Shown piece after piece: positions 23,414 to 35,766 of a DNA stretch of 64,000 bases. The stretch lies in the NCBI GenBank assembly GCA_045837725.1, contig JBEWZL010000244.1, positions 310,001 through 374,000 of the forward strand, read 5' to 3'. Each line of letters opens with the position of its first letter. Position 1 is the stretch's first letter. The notes under the pieces are model-generated. The model made no database searches and was not told the DNA's origin. It saw only the letters and a program-made list of their open reading frames with translations. A program made the position numbers and the translations under genes. The DNA comes from Vermamoeba vermiformis (Eukaryota > Tubulinea > Echinamoebida).

Positions 23414-25890
23414 ATAAAAAAGATAATGCATAGGAATATATGATACGTACTTAATAATTTCTTCAGGTATTTTTAGCTGATCTGCGCCAAAAAGATTGTA
23501 GAGATCGAGTAACTTGTCCATGTAGATCACTTTATCGAACACTTTTGACTTTGAGGCGAATATTGAAGATACGCCTTCAACAACTTTGAGCCAGAACGTC
23601 GGGTGCAATACGAAGAACGTCTTCAGCCATTGACCGTATCTATTGATTAAAAGTTAGAATTTGCAAAAGTTGCGATCGGACACGGATCTCAAAAAATCAA
23701 AATATTCTAAACTTACGCTTCGTTCATAATTCTATATAGCCTCTTAACCCAAGAGAAGCTTGGTTTTGATCGTCCACTCATATTCGAATGAATATAAATG
23801 ATGTGATATTCCGTCGCGTTGGATCCACCAGCGAGCTGTTCCATAGTCTTGACAATATATAAAAATACATTTTCCATCTCAGTTTCCACGAGCGGCATGT
23901 TCTGCGCTACGAATATGAGAATAGGACGGCCAGTGCTGTCGGTGCCTGAATGGTAAAACACTCCGAGCTTCGCGTAGGCACTCAGATCCGTGTGCATTGC
24001 TTTGTATACATACGTCTAAATAAAATATTAATAGGAGTACTTAGGTTAGCATATTATTGTGGACTATAACTCTAATAGTCTAATTCAATTGTGCATCCGA
24101 CGTACCTGATGTTGTCGCCTGATCTCTTCTTCTTTGGTGCTTATTTTAGTATTCTGTAATCGTTTCTTCAATTCCTCGTCTTTATCGCTGTTATGTAATA
24201 TTATGCGTATTAATATTGATCGGTCGGCTATGTAGTAAAGAGTTTGGGTACGTACGCTTCCATTCTCGTTAATAATCCTTTAACATCTTCGCGATTGGAT
24301 TCTATTTCAACTACGGACTCATCTATAAGAAAAAAGCACTTAGTAACTTATTCTTCGAGGAACTAAATTTTGTAACGGATCTGCCTTGTGTTTGTCGAGG
24401 TTCTGTAAGACTTACTAAAGCTGCTAGGGAATGCACTAATTCTAATCTTTCGTTCTTCGATGACTGTTTCTCCGATTTCATTGCCTACATTGATTAAATG
24501 AGGTCAGATCTAGCATCTCCAGTAACAGGCCGTATTTTATGATCATACCTGTGTCAGCGGGCAGTTTTGAGATGGCTTCTACTTCTTCTTGTTTACTTCT
24601 CGGAAAATATTGCGGCAAAAGCTCGCGATAGAGAACTAGATCCACATCCGAAGTGACGCAGAAAATAATTTGGTCTAAACCAGCTCCAAATTTCTCTAAA
24701 AATCGTCGAACAGTTCCTATGTATGGCATTAGTGGCTAGAAAGGCATCTATAGTTATTTGAACGTACTGATTGCGATATGAGCTCCAAGGCGCGAAGGAA
24801 ATCCTCTCTTTTCTGTAATAACAACACTCAAGGCTACTGTCTTCAAACTGTTCTCTTTCGCGAGTTGCAATGCATTTCTAAATTAAAAAGAATGAATTAC
24901 AAATAAGTACAAAAGACCGAGTAACGAAGCTTACCTATAGCAATTGTGCAGCGCGTTTTCAGCAGCAGTTTGATACTTTTCGTTAAATCGAGGTCCTACA
25001 GTATGAATAATGAACCTAAAATAGTGGATTAGTAGTTGCAACTGTAAACGGGATCCTGAGAATTGAATTTGCCGTTACACGAAATTGAAACGTACGATAT
25101 TCAAGGCAATATCGCATATTAAAGTTATTACTATTATACTCATATGAAATAGATGTTTAAGAGTGTACTGTTCACGGTACTTACTTGGCTGGCAGCAGAT
25201 GTCCTTTGGTCAGTCGAACTTCGCCAGTTTTGCACGGATCTAATCCTGCGACTTCTGTTTTTAATGCAGGTCCCGCTCGTGCGATAATTTCACCTGAGAT
25301 TCCTGCTGTCTCCGTCATGGATTCGTTGGTTGTATTTACAATGACATCCGCGTCGAGTGACCAGATATTTCCGTTCCTATAATGAGCATTAAATAAAGAT
25401 TAGACGTAGTCGGTCAAATTGTACGATTTGATATGCATATTAAAGATTAACCGTTGAAAAATCAATCGAAATGTCCTTGCAATTCGTTTTGGATCGAGCT
25501 CGAGTGTCAGAAATAATTACACAAGAGGATATTTTATACGAATTGCTATACTTATAATGTATATTTTTAGGTTGAAAATTAGTGGTCCTAAACAATGGAA
25601 CTTGATCAAATCCAAAAAATAATGTATACTATTAATAACAGTCCGTATAGTTAAACTTACCATAGACATATTTTTTTATTAATTTCTGGCTCGTAAGGGA
25701 ACTTGGATTCCAAGGACTGATCTGAACCATTTAAAATTGTTGTGCGATCGTCAACCCTGTCCAAAGTATCCTCCCAATTTTGGAATGTATTGACGTGTGT
25801 TATAATTATTTCGCTTGGCGTTGGGGTGCCATTAGGTTGCGCCGTTGATTTTTTCGATCCGCCAAGCGGATCCCAGCTCGTGCTTGCCAT
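23311..25890 (-). CDS. GDAP2: GDAP2 homologue (macro domain plus CRAL-TRIO)
   Basis: Start MASTSWDPLGGSKKS at 25890; about ten exons, stop at 23311. Exon 1 ends FPYEPEINKKICLW, matching the conserved lead into the GDAP2 macro domain. The macro domain follows (VIVNTTNESM, GEIIARAGPALKTEV, CKTGEVRLTKGHLLPAK), then its C-terminal part (RRFLEKFGAGLDQIIFCVTS, LLPQYFPRSKQEE). The second half is a SEC14/CRAL-TRIO-like domain (GVFYHSGTDSTGRPILIFVA, EYHIIYIHSNM, FFVLHPTFWLKVVEG, KVIYMDKLLDLYNLFGADQL). Macro domains bind ADP-ribose-type ligands. GDAP2 is deeply conserved but its role is poorly understood. The linker has Glu/Lys-rich coils. The last exon (23398-23311) begins YDEKING, matching the conserved GDAP2 end. 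Confidence 0.92.
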
Positions 25891-26524
25891 TATTTAAATT
25901 TGTTAATGTTAAGCTCGCGTGGTGCTAGCACAATTATATTCACAATATATACAGCGAACTGCGTAAGTTGGGATCTCCTAAAAGACCCAAAAAAATCTAT
26001 TTTTAAAAGCTCCGCCTGAACATCGCCAACAATAACCAAAAAATGAATATTAGCTTTGTAATTCAAATTGCTGGCGACGTGATTACAAGGGAACCGCGCA
26101 AAAGCACCCAAGATCCGCTTCGGATTCTCCTACCTACATACCAGGTTTTTTAAAGAGGTATGAGCGTTTAATAAATTACTAATATTAAATATTTATCAAC
26201 CTTTAAACAAAGTAATTTTTTGATTGGGTTAAAGATCTAAAATCCAATTAGCAGTATCGATGAAATTGATACGAAAATGATTTTATCTGGCCTTTTAAGG
26301 TTGCGTCGATAATGAACTTTGAATGTTCGTGGCAAGGCTCTCAATGCTTGTTCGAACAAAAGTCAAAACCTAGGCGCACAGCAATTCCATGCTCTCCATT
26401 ATTGCTATCGAAGAGCGAACGATTCAAAGGGTTGTAGTTTTGTCGTGTTGCAAATAATAGGGGTTGTGTTCGTTCGAATTCGGACTTACTCAATTTTGCA
26501 TCGAGAACGTACACACGTGCACAA
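25891..26524. promoter_or_regulatory. Divergent promoter region, GDAP2 / unknown gene
   Basis: About 630 AT-rich bases between divergent start codons. Open frames here (25890-26111, 26319-26577) show no family motif. No clear regulatory site is seen. Confidence 0.35.
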
Positions 26525-27521
26525 ATGAGTCGCAAAGATAAATGGGCAGAAGAACCTTGGTTTGAGTAAGTAAACATTTCGTGTAACTAGCGGTTGCTAA
26601 TTTTGATTTAGTCGCTGTCGGGGACAGATCGGTAAAGAGATCTTCGAAAAATATTTACGCCTAACGTAGTTTAAATAGAAAAAATCAAAGAAAACTACAG
26701 GACTGATGCAGAGGAGCTTATTTGGGATAGTCTTACAGGCGACTGGCAATGCGATTATTTGAGGAGAGATAAGGAATGCAATCTATTGCAATTCTCTGTA
26801 ACCCGAAGTAAGCATGGATTAAATATTGCAAAATTATTATAACCTTATTTTAGGCGTTATGATTTGTGCCTTCAAGGAGCCGCTGTGTTGCCGGCGATAC
26901 TTTGCAGAATTTTGCGCAACCTTTTTTGCGGACACAAATTACCTATTTTTCGAACGAGTCAAAATTGATATGTACGGCGTACTCGATAGCCAGATCAAGA
27001 CAAATGCAAAGTTTAAATCAAGTTACGTTATGGACTGTGAGCTCAGCAATTTTGAAAACAATTTATTGGTTGTTGCAGAGATCACGCTGAGTTCGCTGCG
27101 TCCTGATGAAACAGCGCTCGCTGATTGGTTGGATCAAGTCACGCGCACCAATTCTTTCGAATGTGCCGGACGCTATTCTCCACTGAAGATGTTGGTGAAA
27201 AAATTGATGAAGTTAGAGACTATACTGGCAATGCTCGTTCAAAAGTACACTCACGCCGAGCAATCCGCCGACCAGATGTTGCGCGGGGTCGTGGTTCATC
27301 TCGCCTCTCCCCGGCCCCCCACGAGCAACATGTTGGATAAAATTCTTCGCGTGAACGAAAAGACGAGGGAGCTATTTAGCTATTTGCGCTTCTTATATGA
27401 CGCGGGCCATTTTTGTGTTGTCCAGGCCTCCGTAACGCGTCCTAAATTGGGGTACTCCGTGCCTAAACCGTTTTCGATTACTGTAGCTCAGATAGTAAAA
27501 TATCCCTGGATATTCAAATAA
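26525..27521 (+). CDS. Uncharacterised protein, about 275 residues
   Basis: The proposed start MSRKDKWAEEPWFE at 26525 splices (GTAAGT donor) to an exon beginning near 26680 (ENYRTDAEELIWDSLTGDWQ), then to a large last exon near 26854-27521. The exact second exon is uncertain. The large exon has CAFKEPLCCRRYFAEFCATF, a charged helical middle (MLVKKLMKLETILAMLVQKY) and an end PKPFSITVAQIVKYPWIFK. It has no signal peptide or membrane segment, and I recognise no domain. The stop lies 30 bases before the ATG of the SET gene on the same strand, extremely tight for a eukaryote; the two may be separate transcripts or share a read-through message. Confidence 0.65.
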
Positions 27522-27551
27522 AATTTTATTCGACCATGGACTTAACGAGGA

Positions 27552-29647
27552 ATGAAGCCTCATAAATACTCAACAGCTTTGTGCACGTTATTAATTTTCA
27601 GCCATTTAGTTTTTGGTGCTGTTGGTAGCGAGCCGTCAAATCCAGCAAGTTCCAAAACGTAAGTAACCCAAAAAATTGATTAAAATAATAACCTAAAATT
27701 CTACTAGTGAAAGATATTTTGCTGCCTTCGAAAAGTGGGCTCGTAATAATGGGATCTTCGTTAATAAAGTAAGTTATAATTTCTACTAATGACATTCACT
27801 GATTCCAACCATAGAAAATTATCATAATAATAATATGCATTTTTTTCGCGTAAATAAGCAGCGAAAAATCAATAAGCCTCGGTAATTTTAAGTTCCGCAT
27901 ATCTTTCATGAATGCTCGATCCAGTACGTTCCTTCCGCCAACTTACTATGCAAATAGGTGCGTATATCACCCGAGTTTCGCGGAATAGTGGCCACAGAAC
28001 GCATTCGCAAAGGAGATCTGCTCGTCGCGGTGCCTTCCAAGTTGTTCGTGAACACAGAGACCTTGCCGTTCCATCATAATCAATTTGAAACTACGGCATT
28101 GGCTGAATTAGTTAACAAAGCATTATCAAGTTACAACAAGCGCCCATTACCGAACTTTAGCTCGAGGTACGTGCGACCAATCAAAATTTGTTTTATGTTA
28201 TTAACAAGCTATTAAAAGAGCTGTAGCTTGCGCAATATGGCTAATGTATCAAAAGAATGGGTTTAGGTAAGGCTGTATAATTAAAATGTCCAACGTTACT
28301 CATAACCGGATCCAGTTCGAAGTGGGATCCTTGGATCCGAGTTCTGCCAACTGAATTCGATACGCCGCTAATGTTAGAGCGTAAGATATTATATTATCAA
28401 TACGGGTCCATTAATTAGCATTATAGCAATGGACTTGGAGCTGTTAGAAGGCAGTACTTTATTGGAACTCAGCCAAAATATAAGGTACGGTAATATACTA
28501 GTAGTAGCAATAGTATATTGATATAAATCTATTATAACGCATAGAACTGAGGCCGAAGAGATGTTCGACACTATTGACCGGAAGTTGTTTCGTGATCAGA
28601 GATACGTCTTTCCAGAGGACAAATTTACATTGGAAGAGTTCTCGTGGGCATTCACTACCTATAGGTATACTAAAGCCGAGGCCTTTAATACGTGCGTAAC
28701 GACTTATAGTGTGTCGATTCATTAGGACGCGTGCATTCAGTGTTGGAATGGTGCCCTACGCAGACTTTTTCAATCACGATCCAACCATGAAAGATAGCAA
28801 TTACTATTACGATAAGGTCGATGATATGTTCAAAGTGCTGGCAAGCAAAGATTACAATGTTGGCGATGAAGTTATGATCACTTATTTAGGGGTAAGTGCT
28901 CGATCCACAATAATGAATTCACACCTTTTTGTTGACGATCGAAATTTGCAGGGTGGATTCGGCTTGTCAAATACTGGCTTATTTTACTATTATGGATTCG
29001 TTGTGCCTCATGTTGCTGAAGATTCAGTGACGATGTTTTATAGGCCTCAACTTCGAAGTGGCGTTACAGATCTGAACGTCAAGCGACAAATCTACATTAA
29101 CGCTATGAAACTAAATCGCGACAAAGTATATTTATCGACAAACAACGAATTTGACCCGCGATTGCTGTTCGTTCTAAGGTGAACCTTTTGTTTGACACGT
29201 CAACAACTTACACTAAAAGTTTATCAATTATAGGCTGATACATCATCCCAATGCTAGTACAATTGATAGTTTATATAATTTGACACCTTACAAGTGTCCT
29301 GTGAAGGATTCAATGCCCGTCAATGCACGCATGGACTTGCTACTTGAGATCGATCGATTGATGGAACAAAAGCTCAGCGAGTACCCTGATGACCCTGAGC
29401 CTATTCAAGATGACGACTATAATCGTGTGAAGATATTGAAATACATCGTAGAGTAAGTCTAATGAAAATTTTGACGTCAAAAGTTAACATTAAAACGTGA
29501 TCCAGATCCGAAAAAGAAGTACTCCAGTCAATCAGATACAACGTGCGTAGATTTATTCAACATTATTACGAGCATAGATTTGAAGATTTAGATGTCTTAT
29601 GGAAGCTAGAAGAGTTGAATAAGTTCGGATATTGTCCGCGGCGATAA
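27552..29647 (+). CDS. SET-domain methyltransferase (SETD3/RLSMT type) with N-terminal signal peptide
   Basis: Exon 1 (from ATG 27552) encodes MKPHKYSTALCTLLIFSHLV and continues FGAVGSEPSNPASSKT, a typical cleavable signal peptide. Spliced exons follow: RYFAAFEKWARNNGIFVNK, then VRISPEFRGIVATERIRKGD and LLVAVPSKLF (start of SET), LSQNIR, QRYVFPEDKFTLEEFSWAFT, the core motif VPYADFFNHDP with VGDEVMITYLG, a short intron, then GLSNTGLFYYYGFVVPH carrying the SET Tyr. A Rubis-substrate-binding-like helical C-terminus ends FGYCPRR. Relatives methylate Lys or His of cytosolic or plastid proteins. A secretory signal on such an enzyme is unusual and implies an ER, lysosomal or extracellular site. A nine-codon uORF (ATG at 27536) precedes the start. 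The gene converges on LDAH, with 25 bases between stops. Confidence 0.85.
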
Positions 29648-29672
29648 TGGCCATTGTATTTGTAAAAGAAAA

Positions 29673-30896
29673 TTACAGTTTTAATTTCGGAGAAATTTGT
29701 TCTACAACATGTTGCGAATATCCTACGACAAAGGCGTGCGTTACTTTCTTCTCGGCTAACAATACATCGGCTGAACGGAATGTCGTTAGTTAGAGGTACG
29801 ATAAAATAGGATATAGATTAATCATACCATTGGGATAATCGCGTTTCAATTCATCGACAAAGTGCAGCGGTGTATATTTGTCGATTTGACTGTACAAAAA
29901 CAGAATTTTATCCAGATCTTGCTCAAAGCACGATTTGCAATCGTCATCAACGGCAATTACTTCTTGTGCTTCACAATATGCCATATATAGACAGTTTAGT
30001 ACCACGTGATAGCTACAAGTGAACGATTAGAGTTTTTCTAAAAAAGGAAATTTCATTACGTACTTGGCTTTTTGCTGCAGAATATTAATGACGGGTCTGC
30101 TGACGTCAGAATCGAGTACTGTCTTCGCCAATCGAATCATTAAGGCTGTTGGTGCATAATGAGCGACCGTGGATAAAGTTTGTCTGAATCCAGGTCGAAT
30201 GGCAACCTTGATCAAGGGCGCTAATCCATCATACAGGTTTCTGAACGTTGGCATCAATAAAACTGTTTGCTTGACATCGAATTTTCCTTTGGTGTTCTTC
30301 AGAATCTATCAAACTCGATGAGTAAAATATTTTAGATCAGATCGGGTCTGAAATTAATTTTACCTTTAATGTGATGTAACCACCGATAGAATGACCCATG
30401 ACTACGAAAGACGGTGTTGTTTTTTCACCCGCACAATCGGCAGATAACAGTTCGTATTCTTTGTTGTCGTGTAATAGCTGCATCCAATCATATTTATGCT
30501 GAATCTGCTCTTGTAATGAAAATAGCTTGGATTCGTTTTTGCCAGGAGCACCTTGTCCAGCATGGCCCGCTAAGCATAGGTAAGCAACGAATTTGAATGC
30601 CTTTTATTGTTTGCAAACATACCAATCAATACTGAGTGCTTTTGCCCGAATTTTTCAAACAATAAATCCACAAAATCTACGTAAAAATCGACTATGCCAG
30701 GATTACCTATAGTTTTACAATTAATATTTGAATTTTAGTAACGAATTAATTGTTCAGATCCGAAGATCCGCGTTGGGAATACTAAATATACCGTACCTGG
30801 GACTATAACAATCTTCAATGGATTATATTTAGCAGGAATACGAGCGTATACTTCGGTATGAATCCCTGATACGTCAATAACTTTAATGTTCTCCAT
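29673..30896 (-). CDS. LDAH: Lipid droplet-associated hydrolase (LDAH) homologue
   Basis: Alpha/beta hydrolase of the LDAH (C2orf43) family, about six exons from MENIKVIDVSGIHTEVYARI at 30896. Signatures are VIVPGNPGIVDFYVDFV (oxyanion GNPG), GLAGHAGQG-like residues, the nucleophile elbow VMGHSIGGY, LLMPTFRNL, and a C-terminal THAFVVGYSQHVVEQI that supplies the catalytic His. The family acts at lipid droplets on neutral lipids or sterol esters. The membrane-associating region (LSTVAHYAPTALMIRLAKTV) is present. Its promoter is shared with the F-box gene starting at 31074, with 177 bases between start codons. Confidence 0.88.
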
Positions 30897-31073
30897 CCGT
30901 CGTTTGTTGGCACTGAAACTCGTCTACTTGGACTTCAAATAATAATTAAATATGCAATACTAATAGTATTACTAGAGAATAGGCCCAATTGCGCCGTGGT
31001 ATTTTGGGCGATCGTTGAAAAAAATTCAACGTCGAAAAGGTTCGAAGTCTTTAAAATTTGATTATTATTTTGA

Positions 31074-33371
31074 ATGGAACACAATACTGCCCCTATTGAC
31101 TTCGAGCTACTGCCGCCCGAAATACTTTTACACGTCATTAGTAGTGTAAAGGCTGTCGATCTTCTCAACTTCGAGCTCGTTTGTAAATCCTGGCGAAGCC
31201 TGTTCCAAAATAATGAAGTATTGTGGAAGGTAAGTAATATCAAATATTATTGTACGTCACTAATCGCGCGATTCAGGGCGTTGCACGACGAGAATTCGAT
31301 CTGAATCCAACTCACAAAGACGTCGTAAAACAAGCCAAAAAATTCGCAAAAATTAACCATAATATCCGCAATTGCAGGTAATATTATCTGGAAATGCATA
31401 GCAAACGCAATACAGCGTAAATTAAATTTCATTTTTTTCAGATGCGTTTGTACTGTCTTAGCAGTCTCGACAATGGTTCAGTACAAGAATTTCTATCTCG
31501 GATATTGTTCGTTCAACGACAAATCAGTTGCCGTAAACTGGATCCAAAAGCGGGGCTCTGGGTAATATTAGTTTTGTCTGCACATTAATTATGTATTCAT
31601 AATTTCAACTTAGATCCGGAGAATTCGACTACAGTGCACATGCAGCACTAATTGACTTGAAATCGAGAACGGTCACAGTACGAGCAACCAAAATTTCTGC
31701 TTGATCCAAAGACTAACAAATTTACTTTTTTTTACAGATCGTTCACCCGAATTCAGACTCTAATATAGTGTTTTACGGACCACATCTTACTCAAATGGTA
31801 CTCGAAAAGCCATAAATCCACGATTTAACGTTTTTATCAGGCGTGGAACGGCTATCACGTGACCATCAGTTATTCCGCGACAAAACACGCAGAAATTACC
31901 TCGAAAAATCAAGTTGTCGCTGGTGCAGATATCCGTAAGTGAAAATTGCCAATAAAGCCTTTATGATAAAATTGAAATTTACTTTAACTGTTTTAACAAC
32001 TTTATACTTTTACTTTGTAGAGTCCGCCCAAGAAATGATCCAAAACGAAGATTTGACATTGCAACACTTAATAGCACTCCCTAAATTAGACACGCCGTAT
32101 GTACTATACTATAATTGTACGAAGCCATCATTAGAATTAATTCTTGCGCAGAGTTAACGCCAAGGATTCCGTGCAGTTTGATCTGAAGATTGCAATCTAC
32201 GACCTCGAAAACAGAAAATATCGTTGTGAGATTAAGCTCGACAAATTTGCGACCAGAGCTTATTATTACTTGATGAAATCATGTGTTGTTTTTACCGGCG
32301 ACAAGATTTACGCTCTGCAGCATGAAACGACCAAGAAATTGATCGAAATTGACATTAACAAGACTCACGAACACAAAGAGAGCGATATGGGCTCAGTGCC
32401 CGACAAAGCAGTGCTGACAGGTGTCACTGAGTCCTTTGTTTTTGGCACCGCGACGACAACTCTCGTGTGGTGCTACAACAAGAACACGAAGACAGTCGCT
32501 ACGTACCACTGTTCCAGGGACATCAATGTCTTTGACGTCAAGTGGTACTGCGGCACGTTGATGGCATTCGAGAGCTATGCAATCGTGTTTTTAGACCCGT
32601 ACTCTACTGGCCCCGAATTGCAGGTGATTGCCACACTTGCCACCGACAAGATTGGCAATGTGCAGTCCAGAATTGTACGTACCGGACAATCGCTAATGCT
32701 GCATTACTAATTATATTTGTGATTAGTACGAGGACGGCAAGGTTATTTTGTCATCGTTTTATAATTCCGTGAAAATGTTGGACTTTTTGCATGCCAATGA
32801 CGATGTGCAGCTGTTGGCTGTCACTGGTGACACGAAAGACGATATGGTACGCATTGTATTACATATATTCTTTCAATATTGATTATTATTGATATAATTA
32901 TGTTGATAGACTCTTCACAACATTAAGGCGTATCAATTGACTGAAAAACTGACGCAAATACTGGGCACGAGAGGCTTCATGTCTCGCTACTTTGCCGAAG
33001 GTGGCACTGAAAGGTACCAATCAAATATGATTCGGAAAATGAAATTTCAACGCAGTGACTAACCAAAGCGTAGATACGGCATAATTTTCACTAAAGAAAA
33101 AACTGGTCCCAAATTGCCGATCAATGTAAAGCAGTTAGATCGCGATCCGGAATACAACTCACCGTACTTTGCAATGGACATGAGACCTGCAAACACTGTC
33201 ATGTTCGGTAATACGCCTCACGTAGTGCCCAAGACACTGCCTTCTATCCACCAAGTCGCGGTACTGTTCTACGAGCGATTTGACGGCGAGAACTGGCGAT
33301 TGAGCAAGCGCGAGGACTGGACTGAAGCATTGGAACTGCTCTTCAGCACCTCCAAATGTCTCGTGCAATAA
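31074..33371 (+). CDS. F-box protein with beta-rich C-terminal domain
   Basis: About nine exons, roughly 520 residues. The F-box is N-terminal (residues about 8-50: FELLPPEILLHVISSVKAVD, then LLNFELVCKSWRSLFQNNEV and LW). The remainder reads as repeated beta strands (YGPHLTQMAWNGYHVTISYS, KDSVQFDLKIAIYDLENRKY, SYAIVFLDPYSTGPELQVIA, YFAMDMRPANTVMFGNTPHV), a propeller-like domain likely to bind substrate. It would act as an SCF subunit. Exons are separated by short introns with GTAAGT or GTACGT donors. A possible F-box fragment follows at 33479. Confidence 0.82.
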
Positions 33372-33478
33372 TATTTATGTATTTTATTATAACCAATGTA
33401 TTTTAAAGCATGCGAAGTACTTTTGTTGCCGTGCTTTGTTTGAGTTGCAGATTTTTTGAATCAGAAAATTGAGTTGAA

Positions 33479-33622
33479 ATGGAGGAACGCAACGCACCGT
33501 TTGCTGGTTTCAACCTATTACCTTATGAAATACTGTCGTTTACAGAGCCACGTGTCACAACTGCAAGTGGTACAGTGGATCCAAAACATTTAATGGTATT
33601 TTATGTATTATGTACAATTTGA
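33479..33622 (+). pseudogene. F-box N-terminal fragment
   Basis: A 47-residue open frame starting MEERNAPFAGFNLLPYEILS resembles the beginning of an F-box (compare DFELLPPEILLHVIS in the gene just upstream) and then stops. It ends 17 bases before the converging ELP6 stop. It is probably a truncated tandem copy of the upstream gene, though a short real protein or a first exon with unseen partners is possible. Confidence 0.45.
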
Positions 33623-33638
33623 CAATTAGTGATCGTAG

Positions 33639-34953
33639 TTACAGCTTAATCTCGTATTTTCTTACAGTGTTGAATTTGACAGTTGATTCGAGCAATTTGA
33701 ACTGCAAATGAGGCAGTGAATTGACGCCGTGATTGGCGCGGACTTTGCTCGTTGATTTTTGCACGAATGTCAACTGAATAGGACGATTAGTATACAATAT
33801 TATAGGGGTATTAGTAATATTTACCTCGCCATCAATGTCTTTTGAATAGCCCGAAGCAAATCCATCAACTTTCATGATCAGATCTGCGCGGTATCGCAAC
33901 GACTGAATAAAATTTTCATCGCTTTCCGCATCACTGTGAGCCAGTATAATTACACACGATGGTGCCTATAATATAATTTAATACTTTGTTAGTCCATAAT
34001 GTAATGCTAAAGCATAATAAAATCGTTCAAAAAGTAGATCTGGCACGAGCCCAAAAAATAATAATTTTGTAACCTTATTACATCAAGACTATTTGTATTA
34101 GTATTATTAACAATACTATTATATTAATATTATAATCGTATTTAAGTCGTGTCACTTACAGTTCGGGCCTCCATGAGGGCAGTGCAATATTGAATAAAGT
34201 CGATCACTTGCAACATGTTGTCGCACGCGTTCAATAAGTAGTTAATATTGTCTATAATAAGGCACACTGATCCTTCTTTCGGTTGTCGGTCCATCCACTT
34301 CTTAACATTGTCAAATAATTTTTTGGTCGGATTTGCGTCAGATCCAGTACTGTTGAATGAAAAAACAGAGGCTTGACTTAACGACTGCGTAGTGGCTATA
34401 TTAGTAGGAGTCTCGAGTTCAGTCACGTGATCGGTCCAGTCGTACGGCGAGGTCAAGCCGTTCATGAATGAAAAGTTGCCTTTGCTGCCAGCTGCTTGTA
34501 AATTAACTCCCTATAAATTTTATGGTTACTATTGTATAAATAATTAATATTGGTAATTCCCTAGCGCGCCATATTTGTTACATAAAAGCCATCCGCCGAA
34601 AAAAAGCAAAAAATAATTTGTACAATATTTGTAATAATTGCTCTCATTACTTCTTTGGATATTTAGATTAATTTGTTGCGCAAATTAAAATTTAGAATAA
34701 TTTTTAATTAAATTCTGTAATTTTTCGCTGATCGAATTGTCCTTACCAGCTTACGAGCGACGAGAAAATAATGTGTTAATGTCTGTTCAAATCCTACTAA
34801 GCAAACACGTTGCTCAGCTTTGAGAAACATGTTCAAGAAGTGATGCAGCAGAAAACTTCCATCTGATCGAATCGAATCCTCAATTACTATCAATTTCTCC
34901 GAGGGTAGCTTAGCCTCAGACCAATTGAATACACTATTGAGGTCGCTGTACAT
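33639..34953 (-). CDS. ELP6: Elongator complex subunit ELP6
   Basis: RecA-like, non-catalytic subunit of the ELP4-5-6 ring of Elongator, needed for wobble-uridine modification of tRNA. I chose the internal Met at 34953 because MYSDLNSVFNWSEAK aligns with the usual ELP6 start. Conserved stretches are LIVIEDSIRSDGSFLLHHFL, RVCLVGFEQTLTHYFLVARK then L|GVNLQ across an intron, VCLIIDNINYLLN, VIDFIQYCTALMEA, CVIILAHSD, YRADLIMKVDGFASGYSKDI and YEIKL at the end. Introns of 190-230 bases separate some exons. No Walker A is expected in ELP6 and none is seen. Confidence 0.9.
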
Positions 34954-35205
34954 ATTATTTGTTGTTTGTGCTTCAGATGTGTTGAATTGATCAGGTAAAT
35001 TGCATTTGCGACGCACCGCGAAAAACAACAAGGTACCTTTCAGTGCATGTTTAGTTGACACTTTCGACTACACTTTCTTAATCCAAAAAATAAATTTTAT
35101 TTATTTTATCTATAAAGCCAGGCATGCCTGGTTGCCTGTTCCTTACATTTAAGTAATTTACGGTAAAAGAGAAGTTAGAGGTTGAATCCGCAACTTCGAG
35201 ATACT

Positions 35206-35766
35206 TTAAGTGAATTGCGCTACTTCCGTCTCTCCTCGAAGTTGCCTGACCATGCCATCTCCATCCCATAAGCTATTATCGGAAACAATTCTTCCTGCAG
35301 AAAATTGTACTTAAAAACTGAATCCGAATGAATGGTGACGTACCCTCATTATCAAACTTCCATGTAGTAAATCCGGTCATCTCAACCCATTTTTGGTTTG
35401 GTTTTATTGGACCGAAATCTTTGACGAACTTTCCACGAACGTGCCACATTGCTGTCACTTCGTTTTGCGCAGGACCGTCCCAAAGAGCTTTCAACGATAC
35501 ACCAAAGGGGGAGAATACAGTTCTCCACGATTTCGCAAGTTGCATATAACCGGAGAGGTCCTTGACCGGAGGAATCTGATTCAGACGTCATTACGGCGAA
35601 TCTCGCAAAAGAAGGATCATATTTGTCGCCTTACCATTACGTGTTGAGCCTGAACATTCGGTGCGACTAGCTGCGAAAGAGTTTCAATAGGCTCAGTTCC
35701 ATTGTACACCTCAATGACCTTTAAGGCCGTTGCGTGATACTGGGCGTTCATCAGAGTAGTGTTCAT
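35206..35766 (-). CDS. SnoaL-like (NTF2-fold) small protein
   Basis: Three exons, start 35766 (MNTTLMNAQYHATALK) or Met 35751. The first helix and VIEVYNGTEPIETLSQLVAP are joined to VKDLSGYMQLAKSWRTVFSP, FVKDFGPIKPNQKWVEMTGF, TTWKFDNEG|RIVSDNSLWD and GDGMVRQLRGETEVAQ. This is the cone-shaped alpha+beta barrel pattern of SnoaL-like ester cyclase or isomerase-like proteins. The family binds small hydrophobic molecules; the substrate is unknown. No signal peptide is seen. Confidence 0.8.
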
